NCBI RefSeq assembly: GCF_028993555.1
Contig: NZ_CP118610.1
Span: 3,089,001-3,153,000, forward strand
Direction: 5' to 3'
From: Ensifer adhaerens
Lineage (GTDB): Bacteria > Pseudomonadota > Alphaproteobacteria > Rhizobiales > Rhizobiaceae
Length of the DNA stretch: 64,000 nt
Shown here: one piece after another, positions 38,883-49,600 of the stretch
How the letters are laid out: each line of letters opens with the position of its first letter
Numbering within the stretch: position 1 is the stretch's first letter
Program-made: the position numbers and the translations under genes
Notes under the pieces: generated by a model
Told to the model about the DNA's origin: nothing
The model's database searches: none
Seen by the model: only the letters and a program-made list of their open reading frames with translations

Positions 38883-39785
38883 CTAACCAAGGTCGATGAC
38901 GACGATCTCCGGTGGCACGCCGAAACGGACCGGTGCGAGCGAGCAGCCGAGACCACCGGAGACGATCAGGTTGCAGTCGTCCTCGACCATGTGGCCATAG
39001 GCGTAGCGATCGCCGAAACGCGACGGCACCACCGGTGCGTAGCCGAGAAGCCGCACCTGGCCGCCATGGGTATGGCCCGACAGTGTCAACGCGACCCGAG
39101 AGGGAACGCTCGGGAAGATATCGGGCTCATGTGCCAGCAGAATGATCGGATCGCCGTCGCTCACCTGTGCGAGCGTACCGTCGAGATCGTCGAGACCGGT
39201 CATGCGCTGGCGTTGCCATTTCTTGCCCGGAACCAGGGCGAGTTGGTCTTCGAGACCGGCGATCCAGAAGCCCTGCCCGTCCTTTTCCAGCCGGATTGCC
39301 CGGTTGCTGTAGACGTTGATGCCGACATCCTGCAGCGCCTTGTGCCCGAAGGTCGGGCCACCGCCATTTCGTTGCGCGGTCTTGTCCTCCCACCAGTCGT
39401 GATTGCCCATGACGGCATGGACGCCGAGCGGCGCCGTGAGCGTGGCAAGCGCCTTCGACCATTCGCTGGAATGCACGTAGCTGGTGACGAAGTTCATCCC
39501 GGCCACGTAGTCGCCAAGAAGCACCGTGACATCGCCGCCGAGACTGTTGGCTTGCCGGCAGATCGAAGCGATGCGGCTCGCCGGCATCCAGGGTTCGCAG
39601 GCATGGATATCCGTGAGCATGACGACACGCAGCTTCAAGCCGGGCGTCCAGCCGGGCGGCGTCAGCGTGTAGCGGGTCACGCTCAGGCGCGCCAAAGGCT
39701 CGACGGCAAATGCATAGCCACCGAGCGCCGCCATGCTGGCGATGCCGCCGCCGATCACTTTCAATAATCCGCGGCGGGTAATCAT
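38883..39785 (-). CDS. Metallophosphoesterase with Tat-type signal
   Basis: A 300-aa calcineurin-like phosphoesterase. The N-terminus MITRRGLLKVIGGGIASMAA has the twin-arginine pattern RRGLLK, suggesting folded export or a membrane anchor. The metal site is complete: TDIHAC, LLGDYVAGMNF, VMGNHDWW, LAHEPD and SGHTHGGQV. The closest known types are YkuE/YaeI-like phosphodiesterases acting on lipid A or cyclic nucleotides; the substrate is not readable. Its start codon is directly next to the ruvB stop, so it is the last gene of the ruvCAB transcript. Confidence 0.85.
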   Translation of the reverse strand: MITRRGLLKVIGGGIASMAALGGYAFAVEPLARLSVTRYTLTPPGWTPGLKLRVVMLTDIHACEPWMPASRIASICRQANSLGGDVTVLLGDYVAGMNFVTSYVHSSEWSKALATLTAPLGVHAVMGNHDWWEDKTAQRNGGGPTFGHKALQDVGINVYSNRAIRLEKDGQGFWIAGLEDQLALVPGKKWQRQRMTGLDDLDGTLAQVSDGDPIILLAHEPDIFPSVPSRVALTLSGHTHGGQVRLLGYAPVVPSRFGDRYAYGHMVEDDCNLIVSGGLGCSLAPVRFGVPPEIVVIDLG

Positions 39786-40826
39786 CTATTCGTCCTCGAG
39801 TGTCAGTCGGAACTGCGCCGCCTCGACCTCTTTCGGCGGATTGAGCCCGATATGTTTCCAGGCATTTGCGGTCAAGATACGACCGCGCGGTGTCCGCTGG
39901 ATGAAACCTTGCTGGATCAGATAGGGCTCGATGATGTCTTCGATCGCATCGCGCGGTTCCGAGAGACCGGCGGCGATGGTTTCGATCCCAACAGGCCCGC
40001 CGGCGAAATTCTGCGCGATCATGAAGAGATAGCGGCGGTCGAGCTGGTCGAGCCCCATATTGTCGACGAGCAGCCGTGTCAGCGCTTCGTCGGCGATCTC
40101 TCGTGTCACGGCTTCCGCACGCGCGACTTCAGCGAAATCGCGCACCCGGCGCAACAGCCGACCGGCAATGCGCGGTGTGCCGCGGGCGCGGCGCGCGATT
40201 TCGCGCGCACCGTCGTCGGTCATGCCGAGACCCATCAGCCTGGCGCCACGCCGTACGATCGATTCCAGTTCCTCGACGGTGTAGAAATTGAGACGTACGG
40301 GAATGCCGAAACGGTCGCGAAGCGGCGTCGTCAACAGGCCGAGGCGCGTCGTTGCCGCCACCAGCGTGAACTTCGAAAGATCGATCTTCACCGAACGCGC
40401 CGCAGGACCTTCGCCGATGATGAGATCGAGCTGGAAATCCTCCATCGCCGGATAGAGAATTTCCTCGACCGCCGGATTGAGCCGGTGGATTTCGTCGATG
40501 AAGAGCACGTCGCGCTCTTCGAGATTGGTGAGCAAGGCCGCAAGATCGCCGGCCTTGGCAATGACAGGGCCGGAGGTCGAGCGGAAATTGACCCCGAGTT
40601 CCTTGGCCATGATCTGCGCCAGCGTCGTCTTGCCGAGGCCGGGCGGGCCGACGAACAGCACGTGGTCCAGCGCCTCACCGCGGTTCTTGGCGGCTTCGAT
40701 GAAGATCTTCAGGTTGGCGCGCGCTTCGGCCTGGCCGGTGAATTCGTCCAGCGACTGCGGGCGCATGGTCGCATCGAGATCCTCACCACGTTTTTCCGGC
40801 GTTATCAGACGTGCCGCGTCAGTCAT
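39786..40826 (-). CDS. ruvB: Holliday junction branch-migration ATPase RuvB
   Basis: RuvB (346 aa) is an AAA+ hexamer that drives branch migration of Holliday junctions with RuvA. Walker A is [14 protein letters not shown] near 60, Walker B is [10 protein letters not shown], sensor 1 is [19 protein letters not shown], and the winged-helix part ends [15 protein letters not shown]. The start at 40826 follows GGAACGA. A gap of about 95 bp separates it from ruvA. Confidence 0.97.
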   Translation of the reverse strand: MTDAARLITPEKRGEDLDATMRPQSLDEFTGQAEARANLKIFIEAAKNRGEALDHVLFVGPPGLGKTTLAQIMAKELGVNFRSTSGPVIAKAGDLAALLTNLEERDVLFIDEIHRLNPAVEEILYPAMEDFQLDLIIGEGPAARSVKIDLSKFTLVAATTRLGLLTTPLRDRFGIPVRLNFYTVEELESIVRRGARLMGLGMTDDGAREIARRARGTPRIAGRLLRRVRDFAEVARAEAVTREIADEALTRLLVDNMGLDQLDRRYLFMIAQNFAGGPVGIETIAAGLSEPRDAIEDIIEPYLIQQGFIQRTPRGRILTANAWKHIGLNPPKEVEAAQFRLTLEDE

Positions 40827-40921
40827 GCATTCGTTCCAATTGGTCGGTCGTCATGGCGCAGGTACGTATCTGCGCCCGGCCCTCTTCCGTTCTGCCTTGA
40901 GCGCCCCGCCAAGGCAAGCGA

Positions 40922-41539
40922 TCATCGCGCCAGTTCCTTGAGGCCGAGGCGAATGAGCTTGGCGCTGTCGCCGCCTTCGCCGCCGTTTTTCAGCGCAGCC
41001 GCAACGGCGTTTGCTGCCTGGTCGCGCGAATAGCCGAGATTGGTCAGCGCTGAAACCGCATCCGATACCGGCGCGGAAGCGACCCCTTCGCCAAGCTCCT
41101 GCTTGAGGCCGATCGATGCCGCCATCTCGCCGGCAAAGGACGGCGCCTTGTTCTTGAGCTCGGTGACGATGCGAACCGCCACCTTGGGCCCGACCCCCGG
41201 CGCGCGCGAGACCGAAGTCTTGTCCTGCAGAGCGATTGCATTTGCCAGCTCGCCCGGCGTCAATGTCGAGAGAACTGCAAGCGCCACTTTCGAGCCGACG
41301 CCCTGCACGCTCTGCAACAACCGGAACCATTCCCGTTCCAGCGCGGTCAGGAAGCCGAAGAGCTTCAACTGGTCCTCGCGCACATAGGTCTCGATGAAGA
41401 GTATCGCCGCCTCGCCCGCCGATCCGAGCTTGGACAGCGTGCGCGCCGAACAAAAGGCGACATAGCCGACGCCATGCACGTCGAGCACGACATGATCCTC
41501 GCCGATCTCGTCGATGGTACCCTTCAGTTTGCCGATCAT
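40922..41539 (-). CDS. ruvA: Holliday junction binding protein RuvA
   Basis: RuvA (205 aa) binds four-way junctions as a tetramer and loads RuvB. The N-terminal OB-fold ([20 protein letters not shown]) is followed by the helix-hairpin-helix part ([34 protein letters not shown]) and the C-terminal RuvB-binding domain ([20 protein letters not shown]). The start at 41539 is well supported by the family, although its ribosome site is weak (GAGAG). Confidence 0.96.
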   Translation of the reverse strand: MIGKLKGTIDEIGEDHVVLDVHGVGYVAFCSARTLSKLGSAGEAAILFIETYVREDQLKLFGFLTALEREWFRLLQSVQGVGSKVALAVLSTLTPGELANAIALQDKTSVSRAPGVGPKVAVRIVTELKNKAPSFAGEMAASIGLKQELGEGVASAPVSDAVSALTNLGYSRDQAANAVAAALKNGGEGGDSAKLIRLGLKELAR

Positions 41540-41599
41540 ATGGCGTCTCTCGCGGTGGGGGGATGGTCGCCCAGACCATCGGAAAATTTCCTGTCTACA

Positions 41600-41658
41600 G
41601 CGCCGCGCGTCTTTCAAGACGCGCTAAGGTCGCTGCAACACTTTAGATCTGCTGCAAC
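41600..41658 (+). repeat. Rhizobial-type palindromic repeat (copy B)
   Basis: The segment carries GCGCCGCGCGT, AAGGTCGCTGCA, CACTTT and GCTGCA at the same relative offsets as the reverse strand of 3752-3887. A 9-bp perfect hairpin (GCGCGTCTT with AAGACGCGC) forms its left part. It sits in the ruvC-ruvA gap, antisense to that transcript, and touches the ruvC stop. It lacks the long outer arms of copy A. Confidence 0.6.
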
Positions 41659-42170
41659 TACGCCATCAATGCGGCAAGCCGGCTCGTCACCGATTGCCGG
41701 TTGTGCGCATGGCAGATGGCGATCGCCAATGCGTCCGCCGCATCGTTGCCCTTGAACTCGACCTTTGGCATCAGAACCTTGATCATCATGTGGATCTGCT
41801 GTTTCTCGCCGTGGCCGACGCCGATCACGGCCTTCTTGACGGCGTTCGGCGCATACTCCGCGACCCTCAGGCCCGCGCGCGCCGGCACCAGCATGGCAAT
41901 GCCGCGCGCCTGGCCGAGCTTCAGCGTCGCCGTCGCATCCTTGTTGACAAAGGTCTGTTCCACCGCCGCCTCGTGCGGCTGGTAACTGTGGACCACCTCG
42001 GCAAGCCCATCGTGCAGCTGGCAGAGCCGCGACGCGAGATCCATATCGCCATCGGAAGTAACCGTGCCGGAAGCGACGAAACGCAGCGAATTGCCGAGCG
42101 TTTCGATAATGCCCCAGCCGGTGCGCCGGAGGCCCGGATCGATACCGATGATGCGAATCGTGTTCTGCAT
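41658..42170 (-). CDS. ruvC: Holliday junction resolvase RuvC
   Basis: RuvC (170 aa) nicks Holliday junctions symmetrically. The catalytic acidic residues are visible in [13 protein letters not shown] (D11), [11 protein letters not shown] and [15 protein letters not shown]. The start at 42170 (MQNTIRIIG) follows AGGGTG; the longer open frame upstream is not supported. It is the first gene of the ruvC-ruvA-ruvB-phosphoesterase series. Confidence 0.96.
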   Translation of the reverse strand: MQNTIRIIGIDPGLRRTGWGIIETLGNSLRFVASGTVTSDGDMDLASRLCQLHDGLAEVVHSYQPHEAAVEQTFVNKDATATLKLGQARGIAMLVPARAGLRVAEYAPNAVKKAVIGVGHGEKQQIHMMIKVLMPKVEFKGNDAADALAIAICHAHNRQSVTSRLAALMA

Positions 42171-42340
42171 GAAATTCACCCTATGACTACAGCCCGGACG
42201 CTGCCAGCAAAAAGTGAACAAAACAAAAACATACACACAGCCGAGACGGCATGTCAGCTTTTCTTCACCATCGCCCTTGGATTGAGGAAAATTGAGCTTA
42301 CATAGCCTTTCATCAATTTCCCTCAATGAAGGCTTTTGCC

Positions 42341-43342
42341 ATGGCGACTTTCTCCGTCCTCGATCTCTCCCCGATCACGCAAGGCGGCAGCGTCGCCCAG
42401 TCGCTCGAAAACTCGCGCCGCCTGGCCCAGGCTGCCGAGGAGAACGGATACCAGCGCTTCTGGCTTGCCGAACATCACGGCATGAAGGGGATTGCAAGTG
42501 CTGCGACCTCGATCGTGATCTCCCATGTGGCCGCGGCGACGAAGACGATCCGCGTCGGCTCAGGCGGCATCATGCTGCCGAACCATTCACCACTGGTGAT
42601 CGCCGAGCAGTTCGGCACGCTGGCAGCACTTTATCCCGGCCGCATCGACCTCGGCCTTGGCCGCGCACCCGGCACCGACATGCGCACCGCCCAGGCGCTA
42701 CGGCGCAACATGGAAGCGAGCGGCAACAATTTCCCCAACGACGTGGTCGAACTGCAGGCCCTCCTCGGCCCGGTGGCCGAGGATCAGAAGATCATCGCCG
42801 TACCGGGCGCCGATACCAACGTACCGATCTGGCTGTTGGGCTCGAGCCACTTCAGTGCGCACCTCGCCGGCATGCTCGGCCTGCCCTTCGCCTTCGCCTC
42901 GCATTTCGCGCCGGACATGCTCTTGTCGGCGCTCGAAATCTACCGCGAACGCTTCACGCCGTCCGAGACCCTCGCCAAACCGCATGTCATGGTCGGCGTC
43001 ATGGGTGTCGCCGCCGACACCGACGCGGAGGCGAACTACCTCTTCACTTCAATGCAGCAATCCTTTGTGGCGCTGCGTCGCAACGCGCGCGGACAATTCC
43101 CACCACCGGTGCAATCGATGGATGGGCTGTGGAACTATGACGAAAAGATCTTCGTCGATCATTCGATGATGTATGCCGTGGTCGGCGGGCCGGAGACGAT
43201 CCGCCGCAAGATCGGGACCTTCCTCGAGCAGACGAAGGCCGACGAGCTGATCATCTCCATGCCGATCTTCGACATGGACGCGCGCCTGCATTCGCTTCGC
43301 CTCTTCGCCGACGCCCAAAGCGATCTCGCCAAGGCAGCCTGA
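42341..43342 (+). CDS. LLM-class flavin-dependent oxidoreductase (luciferase-like)
   Basis: A 333-aa bacterial-luciferase-like TIM-barrel monooxygenase using FMNH2 or F420-type flavin. Typical blocks are [39 protein letters not shown] and [15 protein letters not shown], with C-terminal [19 protein letters not shown]. The ATG at 42341 is preferred because AAGGC precedes it; one at 42326 has no ribosome site. The group is close to E. coli YhbW, whose substrate is unknown. Confidence 0.88.
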   Translation: MATFSVLDLSPITQGGSVAQSLENSRRLAQAAEENGYQRFWLAEHHGMKGIASAATSIVISHVAAATKTIRVGSGGIMLPNHSPLVIAEQFGTLAALYPGRIDLGLGRAPGTDMRTAQALRRNMEASGNNFPNDVVELQALLGPVAEDQKIIAVPGADTNVPIWLLGSSHFSAHLAGMLGLPFAFASHFAPDMLLSALEIYRERFTPSETLAKPHVMVGVMGVAADTDAEANYLFTSMQQSFVALRRNARGQFPPPVQSMDGLWNYDEKIFVDHSMMYAVVGGPETIRRKIGTFLEQTKADELIISMPIFDMDARLHSLRLFADAQSDLAKAA

Positions 43343-43352
43343 GACTGCGCGA

Positions 43353-43982
43353 TCAGATCACGCCGAACGCCGGCGCGATCTCTTCCAGGCGGGTGAAAAA
43401 CCGATCCGGTCCGAGTTTTTGCAGGAAGGCCGGGTCGGCATAACCCCAAGCCACCGCTCCTGCGGCGATGCCCGCCTTGCGCGCAGCCTCAATGTCACGC
43501 GCTTCGTCGCCGATCGCCAGGAAGCGAGCCGGGTCCAGGCCGGAGTATCGGATCGTCTTCTTGAAATGCTGGGCCTTGCCGAAGAGAGCGGCACCACACT
43601 CGAAGATGTCCACTGCCGCAACCGCTTCTCCGAGCGCAGCGCGAATTCCCTCTTCAGCATTCGAACTGACGATGGCAATGCCGATACCGGCAGCCTTCAA
43701 GCGCATGAGCAGTTCTGCGACACCCGGAAACAGCCGCACGGATGCGGCCTCGGCCGCCATCGCCCGGCGCATGAAAACGGCAATCTGCGGCAGCTTCCAC
43801 ACGGGCACGCCAAGATGCGCGATGATCTCGCGATTGCCCATCGTCCTCAGCGACTGGAATTCCTCGACGGAAAGCTCGCGGAAACCGTAGTGCCGCGCGG
43901 CTCTGTTGCAGGCAAGCATGAAGTTCGCCGCCGTATCGGCCAGCGTGCCATCGAAATCGAAGATCGCGAACTCATAGATCAT
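43353..43982 (-). CDS. HAD-family hydrolase (phosphoglycolate phosphatase-like)
   Basis: A 209-aa HAD phosphatase with nucleophile and acid in IFDFDGTLADT, motif II Ser in AIVSSNAEEG, motif III Lys in KAQHFKKTIR, and motif IV in LAIGDEARDIEAARKAG. The cap is small and helical. The start at 43982 gives MIYEFAIFDF; a GTG at 43991 with AGGA 9 nt before is an alternative. The order resembles PGP- or pyrophosphatase-type enzymes, but the substrate is open. It is convergent with the luciferase-like gene, 10 bp apart. Confidence 0.85.
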   Translation of the reverse strand: MIYEFAIFDFDGTLADTAANFMLACNRAARHYGFRELSVEEFQSLRTMGNREIIAHLGVPVWKLPQIAVFMRRAMAAEAASVRLFPGVAELLMRLKAAGIGIAIVSSNAEEGIRAALGEAVAAVDIFECGAALFGKAQHFKKTIRYSGLDPARFLAIGDEARDIEAARKAGIAAGAVAWGYADPAFLQKLGPDRFFTRLEEIAPAFGVI

Positions 43983-44087
43983 CGGCACCACACTAAAGCA
44001 TCCTGCTTTGGAGTGGAATTATCGGATACGAAAGATGGCCTAGAATCAACGCGCTAGAGCACTGGGGTGCAAGCCGCACCGGGCTCG

Positions 44088-44120
44088 AAGAAAAAACCCG
44101 TGCCCTCTCGGACACGGGTG
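44088..44120 (-). terminator. Terminator after yebC
   Basis: On the reverse strand, ACCCGTG and CACGGGT pair across a 10-nt loop and are followed by TTTTTTC. Confidence 0.85.
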
Positions 44121-44148
44121 CACAATACGGAAACGATCGGTCTGCCAA

Positions 44149-44895
44149 TCAGGCCGAGAGCTTCGCGAGGATTTCGTCCGAAACTTCGAAGTTTGAGTAG
44201 ACGTTCTGAACGTCGTCGTCATCTTCAAGGGTGTCGATGAGCTTCATCAGCGACTGCGCCTTTTCTTCGTCGACCGGAACGCTGTTCTGCGCCTTCCAGA
44301 TCGCCTTGACGGTTTCGGCTTCGCCGAGCGTGTCTTCGAGCGCCTTGGACACTTCGCCGATCGCTTCGAAACCGCAGATGATCGTGTGGCCGTCCTCGTC
44401 GGTGGTCACGTCGTCAGCGCCAGCTTCGATCGCCGCTTCCATCACCTTGTCGGCATCGCCGACCGACAGCTTGTAGGTGATTTCGCCGACGCGGTCGAAG
44501 GAGAAGGAAACCGAGCCGGTTTCGCCGAGCGCGCCACCGGCTTTGGTGAAGGTCGAGCGCACGTTGGAAGCGGTGCGGTTGCGGTTGTCGGTCAGCGCCT
44601 CGACGATGACGGCGACGCCGCCCGGGCCGTAACCCTCGTAGCGGACTTCTTCGTAGTTTTCCGCGTCGCCGCCGGAGGCCTTCTTGATCGCCCGTTCGAT
44701 GTTGTCCTTCGGCATCGATTGCGCCTTGGCGTTCTGGATCGCCAGACGCAGGCGCGGGTTCATAGCGGGATCGGCCATGCCGGTCTTGGCGGCAACCGTG
44801 ATTTCGCGCGCGAGCTTGGAAAACATTTTCGAGCGCACCGCATCCTGACGGCCCTTGCGGTGCATGATGTTCTTGAACTGTGAATGGCCAGCCAT
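44149..44895 (-). CDS. YebC/PmpR-family protein
   Basis: A 248-aa protein of the YebC family, formerly called transcriptional regulators and recently linked to relief of ribosome stalling at proline-rich stretches. The N-terminus [17 protein letters not shown] and the block [20 protein letters not shown] are diagnostic, as are [20 protein letters not shown] and the Asp/Glu-rich tail. The start at 44895 (MAGHSQFKN) follows GAGGG. Confidence 0.95.
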   Translation of the reverse strand: MAGHSQFKNIMHRKGRQDAVRSKMFSKLAREITVAAKTGMADPAMNPRLRLAIQNAKAQSMPKDNIERAIKKASGGDAENYEEVRYEGYGPGGVAVIVEALTDNRNRTASNVRSTFTKAGGALGETGSVSFSFDRVGEITYKLSVGDADKVMEAAIEAGADDVTTDEDGHTIICGFEAIGEVSKALEDTLGEAETVKAIWKAQNSVPVDEEKAQSLMKLIDTLEDDDDVQNVYSNFEVSDEILAKLSA

Positions 44896-44980
44896 GGCAC
44901 CCTCTGCATGCATGAATTTGAATGGAATGGGGCGCCTTATAGTTTTATTGCCGCTTTCCGTCCAGCCGGGGGGCGGCTTT

Positions 44981-45463
44981 TCAATCGGCCGACACCTGCG
45001 CGCGGCTCAAGAGGAAGCTGTGCCCGTCGTCGCGGCGACAGGAAAGACCGGTGCGCTCCGACACGCAGGAGAATGGTCCTCGCGACCAACTTTGCCCGTA
45101 GTCGAGCACCGCTCCGGTCGAACAGCAGCCCGGATCGCCGACGGCGTGATCGAGCGTAGCCGCACCGGCCCGGCCGAGCGTCGCCCGGACATAACGCGGC
45201 GCGACGATATCGCAGGCAAGTTCCGGGCCGCCATCCTGAGGCTGGTAGACCGGCGTGCCGCCAACCGGCGTGTAGATGCAGCCGATATTGCCCGAAGGCA
45301 TCATGAACAGTTCCTGCTCGCCCACGGGCTGTGCCGCCGTTTCGGGCAGGTCTTGCGGCTGTTGTCCCTCGGGAGAGGGCATGCGTGGCGGCGGCGCGCC
45401 GCCCGCTTTGGCCAATGTCGAGAGGGACAGGAAAATCGAAACGCCGACCACAAGCAACTTCAT
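44981..45463 (-). CDS. Small secreted Cys-rich protein, unknown function
   Basis: A 160-aa protein with a signal peptide (about 1-20, [19 protein letters not shown]). A Pro/Gln-rich linker leads to a domain with six Cys (IGCIY, LACDI, PGCCST, FSCVS, LSCRR) that probably form disulfides in the periplasm. The block [13 protein letters not shown] resembles the start of a DUF6636-like domain. The start at 45463 follows AGGATC. It lies 17 bp after the metallo-beta-lactamase-fold gene and is probably co-transcribed with it. The role is unknown. Confidence 0.75.
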   Translation of the reverse strand: MKLLVVGVSIFLSLSTLAKAGGAPPPRMPSPEGQQPQDLPETAAQPVGEQELFMMPSGNIGCIYTPVGGTPVYQPQDGGPELACDIVAPRYVRATLGRAGAATLDHAVGDPGCCSTGAVLDYGQSWSRGPFSCVSERTGLSCRRDDGHSFLLSRAQVSAD

Positions 45464-45480
45464 TGGGCGATCCTGAGTGT

Positions 45481-46317
45481 TCAGACGCCCTTGAGAATAT
45501 AAATCAGCGGTTTGCTTGGCAAGGAACGCAACGATACCTTGACGCTGGTGCTGTCGGCGAAGCGCTTGTCGTAGTCGTCACCGAACATGTCGAGAAAAGC
45601 GTCGATCGGCGGACCACGGCGGTGCATCGGCAGGATCAGCGACGACCGCAGCCGGCCGACGACACGGCTCATGCTTTCTGCTCCCATGGTCAGGCCGCCA
45701 TCAACGGGCACCATAAGCACGTCGAGCCGGCCGATCTGGCGATAGTGGCTGTCGTCGAGTTCGTGGTGAAGATGGCCGAGGTGGCCGATGCAGAGATCCG
45801 CCACCTCGAAGATGAAGATCGAATTGCCATCGTGCTCCATCACGCCCCCGCCGGCGCGGATATCGGTCGTGACGTTGCGAATGTAGGTGTCGCCGACCAC
45901 GAGGTCGTGACGGGCAGGTCTTCCGTTGTCGCCCCAGCCATGCAGGACGTTCTTGATCGCCGGGTCGGGCGTCAGCGTGTAATGGCTCGAATGCGCCTTG
46001 TTCATCGTTGCGACCGTCGGTGGCGCCGAGGGCGCGAACCAGCCATTGTAATCGGTCGCGATCGACACACCGCCTGGCGTCTCGATCAGAAAGGTGGAAT
46101 GGCCGAGATAGGTGATCGCGACTTCACCGACCACGGCCGTTCCCTTGGTGGCGGCAACAGGCGTGAAGCTGGCGAAGGTCGCCTGCGGCATGGCCTCTGC
46201 AATCGCCTGGCATTGACTGGCGTGTTGGGGCTGTTGTTGTTGGGCATGCGCGACCGACGGCCAGAACGCGTGAATGAGCCATATGGCGGCGAACGTGTAG
46301 ACAAGGTACCGGAGCAT
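45481..46317 (-). CDS. Periplasmic metallo-beta-lactamase-fold protein
   Basis: A 278-aa protein with a signal peptide (1-25, cleavage after AHA). A fold of the UPF0173/UlaG type is suggested by AITYLGHSTFLIETPGGVSI and by GHLGHLHHELDD. The usual HxHxDH metal motif is altered to KAHSSHYT, so the second metal site may be changed. Other conserved parts are VEHDG-like VMEHDGNSIFIFEVADLCIG and DVLMVPVDGG. It may bind or hydrolyse a phosphoester or lactone, but activity is uncertain. The secreted Cys-rich gene follows. Confidence 0.82.
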   Translation of the reverse strand: MLRYLVYTFAAIWLIHAFWPSVAHAQQQQPQHASQCQAIAEAMPQATFASFTPVAATKGTAVVGEVAITYLGHSTFLIETPGGVSIATDYNGWFAPSAPPTVATMNKAHSSHYTLTPDPAIKNVLHGWGDNGRPARHDLVVGDTYIRNVTTDIRAGGGVMEHDGNSIFIFEVADLCIGHLGHLHHELDDSHYRQIGRLDVLMVPVDGGLTMGAESMSRVVGRLRSSLILPMHRRGPPIDAFLDMFGDDYDKRFADSTSVKVSLRSLPSKPLIYILKGV

Positions 46318-46544
46318 CAGCCTTCACCTCTCTCACTTGCTTGCTTGACCTCGGGCCCGAAGGGCACGCGGCAGATAGCCGTTGAACAGCGAATGGAAGC
46401 CTTTGCCTTCGCTCGGCCTGATGTTGGCGTCACGGGCAGCCAGAGAATTGTTCAAGGGCCCGGCCGCGTCCAGTTACAAACGGCCGGCCCCGCTCACGTT
46501 TACGTCACCGCCCCCAACAGCGAACGAGAACGTTACCTGATCAA

Positions 46545-46578
46545 CGACAAATGCCCCGGCATCACTGCCGGGGCATCG
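46545..46578 (-). terminator. Terminator after the RND transporter gene
   Basis: ATGCCCCGGC at 46551-46560 pairs perfectly with GCCGGGGCAT at 46567-46576. On the reverse strand it is followed by a short TTGTCG. Confidence 0.75.
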
Positions 46579-46600
46579 CAACATTGTTGGTGCCGGTGAC

Positions 46601-49600
46601 CTACTCCGCGGGATGGGTGGCGGGCTCGGTCACCACGGCCGGTTTGCGCCGCCGGAACGACCTGAGGGCCACATAGAACACCGGCGTCAGGAACAGGCCG
46701 AGGAAGGTCACACCGAGCATGCCCGAGAACACGGCGGTGCCGAGCGACTGGCGCATTTCCGCACCCGGGCCGGTCGCGATCATCAGCGGCACGACGCCGA
46801 GGATGAAAGCGAAGGCGGTCATCAGAATCGGCCTCAAGCGCAACTGGCTCGCCTCCACCGCCGCCTCGATCGGTGTCTTGCCCTCGTCCTCGCCTTGCCG
46901 CGCGAACTCGACGATGAGGATCGCGTTCTTGGCCGCAAGGCCGATCAGCACGATGAGCCCGATCTGGGTCAGCACGTTGTTGTCGAGGCCGCGGAGGAAC
47001 ACGCCGACCAGCGCTGCGAGCACACCGAGCGGCACGATCAGGATGATCGCGAGCGGCAGTACCCAGCTTTCATATTGGGCAGAAAGCGCCAGGAACACGA
47101 AGACCACCGACAGTGCGAAGATGAACACCGCGGTGTTGCCGGTCTGGCGCTCCTGGAAGGCAAGCTCCGTCCACTCGAAGGTCGTGCCCTGCGGCAGGAT
47201 CTGGGCGGCGAGCGCCTCCATCTTGTCGAGGGCGGTGCCCGTCGATACGCCCGGTGCCGGGTTGCCCTGTATCGGCACCGAAACGTACATGTTGTAGCGC
47301 TGAACCAGCGTCGGTCCGGCAGTATCACGGATCTCCACAAGCGTGCCCATCGGCACCAGCGCGCCGGTGGCGGAGCGAACCTTCAAGGCCAGGATATCGT
47401 CACGCTCGATACGGTACTGCTGATCGGCCTGCGCCCGCACCTGGTAGACACGGCCGAAGGCGTTGAAGTCATTGACGTAGGACGTCCCGAGGTTGATCGA
47501 CAGCGCCTCGAAGATGTTGGGGATCGGCACGTTGAGCGTGCGCGCCTTGTCGCGGTCGATCGCCAGGAAGTATTGCGGGCTGGAGGCGGAGAAGGTGGTG
47601 AAGACACCCGTCAGGCCTTCCGTCTGGTTGGCGGCCCCCATCATCTGATAGGCAAGCCCCAGCGCGCGGCCCATGTCGGCGCTCTGCCGGTCCATGATCT
47701 GCATCTTGAAGCCGCCGGAGTTGCCGATGCCGCGCACAGACGGCGGCGGCACTGCGATGATGAAGGCTTCCTGGATGCTTTGCAGGCTGCCGTAGAGCTG
47801 TCCGATGATCTGGTTGGCACCCTGCCCGTGCTTCAGCCTCTCTTCGAAACTTTCAAAGGAGGCAAAGACCACGCCCGAGTTGGAGGCGTTGGTGAAGGTG
47901 GCACCGTTGAAGCCGGCAAAGGCAACGGCGCTCTTCACGCCAGGCACGTCCTCGATGATCTTCGAGGCGCGTTTGACCACGGCGTCCGTCCGGTCGAGCG
48001 AGGCTCCGTCGGGCAACTGGATGACGACGATTGCGTAGCCCTGGTCCATGGTCGGCACGAAGCCGCGCGGCACGATCTGCGCCATGTACCAGGTGGCGCC
48101 GAGCAGGCCGATGAAGACAAGCAGTGCCACCGCGAGTGCCGTCTTGGTCGACACCAGCTTGCGCACCATCCAGGCGTAGCCCTCGGCCATACGGTCGAAG
48201 CCGTTGTTGAAGCCGTTGGCAAGGGCCTTACCGAAGCGTGTCAGCGGGTTACGGCTCTCATGGTGACCGTTCTCGTGTGGCTTCAGCAGGATTGCCGCCA
48301 GCGCCGGTGACAGGGTCAGCGAGTTGAAGGCGGAAATGACAGTTGCGACCGAGATCGTCACGGCGAACTGCAGATAGAACTGGCCGGCGATGCCTGGGAT
48401 GAAGGCCGTCGGAACGAAGACGGCGGTCAGCACCAGCGAGATGGCGATGACGGCAGCCCCCACTTCGTCCATGGTCACGTGCGAAGCCTCGCGCGGGGTC
48501 ATGCCGCGCGCCAGATTTCGCTCGACGTTCTCCACCACCACGATCGCATCGTCGACGACGATACCGATCGCCAGCACCAGGCCGAACAGCGTCAGCATGT
48601 TCAGCGAGAAGCCGAAGGCGTAGAGGAAGGCGAACGTGCCGACCAGCGACACGGGGATGGCCACGATCGGGATGATCGCCGTGCGCCACGATTGCAGGAA
48701 GACGAGCACGACGATGGCGACGAGGATCGCCGCTTCGGCGATCGTCTTGTAAACCTCGTTGATCGATTCCGAGATGAACTCGGTCGGGTTGTAGACGATC
48801 CGGTACTCGAGCCCTTCGGGGAAGTCGCGCGAGACGTCGGTCATCACCTTCTGGATCTGCTCGGCGGCGTCGAGCGCATTGGTGCCAGGCCGCGAGAAGA
48901 TGCCGAGCGCCACCGCCGGGCTGCCGTCGAGATAGCTGTTGTTGACATATTCGCGGGCGCCGAGCTCGACGCGCGCAACGTCCTGCAGCTGCACGAGGCG
49001 GCCGCTTTCCGTGGCCTTCACAATGACGTAGCGGAACTGCCTGGCATCGCTGAAGCGGCCGTCGGTGGTGACGGTATACTGGAAAGCGCTGTCGCCGGGC
49101 GCCGGCGGTCCGCCAATCGAGCCGCCGGAAACCTGCACGTTCTGTTCGCGCAGCGCCTGCACGACGTCACCGGCCGTCATGCCATAGGCGGACAGTTTCT
49201 CCGGATCGAGCCAGACGCGAAGCGCATATTCGCGCTCGCCGAACAGGATGACGTCGCCGACGCCATCAAGTCGGACAAGCAGATCGCGAATGCGCGTGCG
49301 CGCATAGTTAGAGACGTAAAGCTGGTCGTAGCGCTCGGTCGGCGAGAGCAGGTGCACGACCATCATCAGATCAGGCGAGCTTTTGGCCGTGGTAATGCCG
49401 ATGCGCCGGACTTCTTCGGGCAGGCGCGGTTCGGCGATCGACACGCGGTTCTGCACCAGCACTTGTGCCTGATCGAGGTCGGTGCCGAGCTTGAAGGTGA
49501 TCGTCAGCGCCATCGAACCGTCAGCGGTCGAATAAGAGGACATGTAGAGCATGTTCTCGACGCCGTTGATCTCCTGCTCGAGCGGTGTGGCCACGGTGTT

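Noticed and set aside
46318..46544. Possible small gene between the RND terminator and the metallo-beta-lactamase-fold gene
   Set aside because: Frames here are short, lack ribosome sites and overlap the terminator. It is best read as intergenic.
46613..48310. 565-aa forward frame opposite the RND transporter
   Set aside because: Antisense shadow, His/Arg/Asp-rich, inside a conserved transporter gene.
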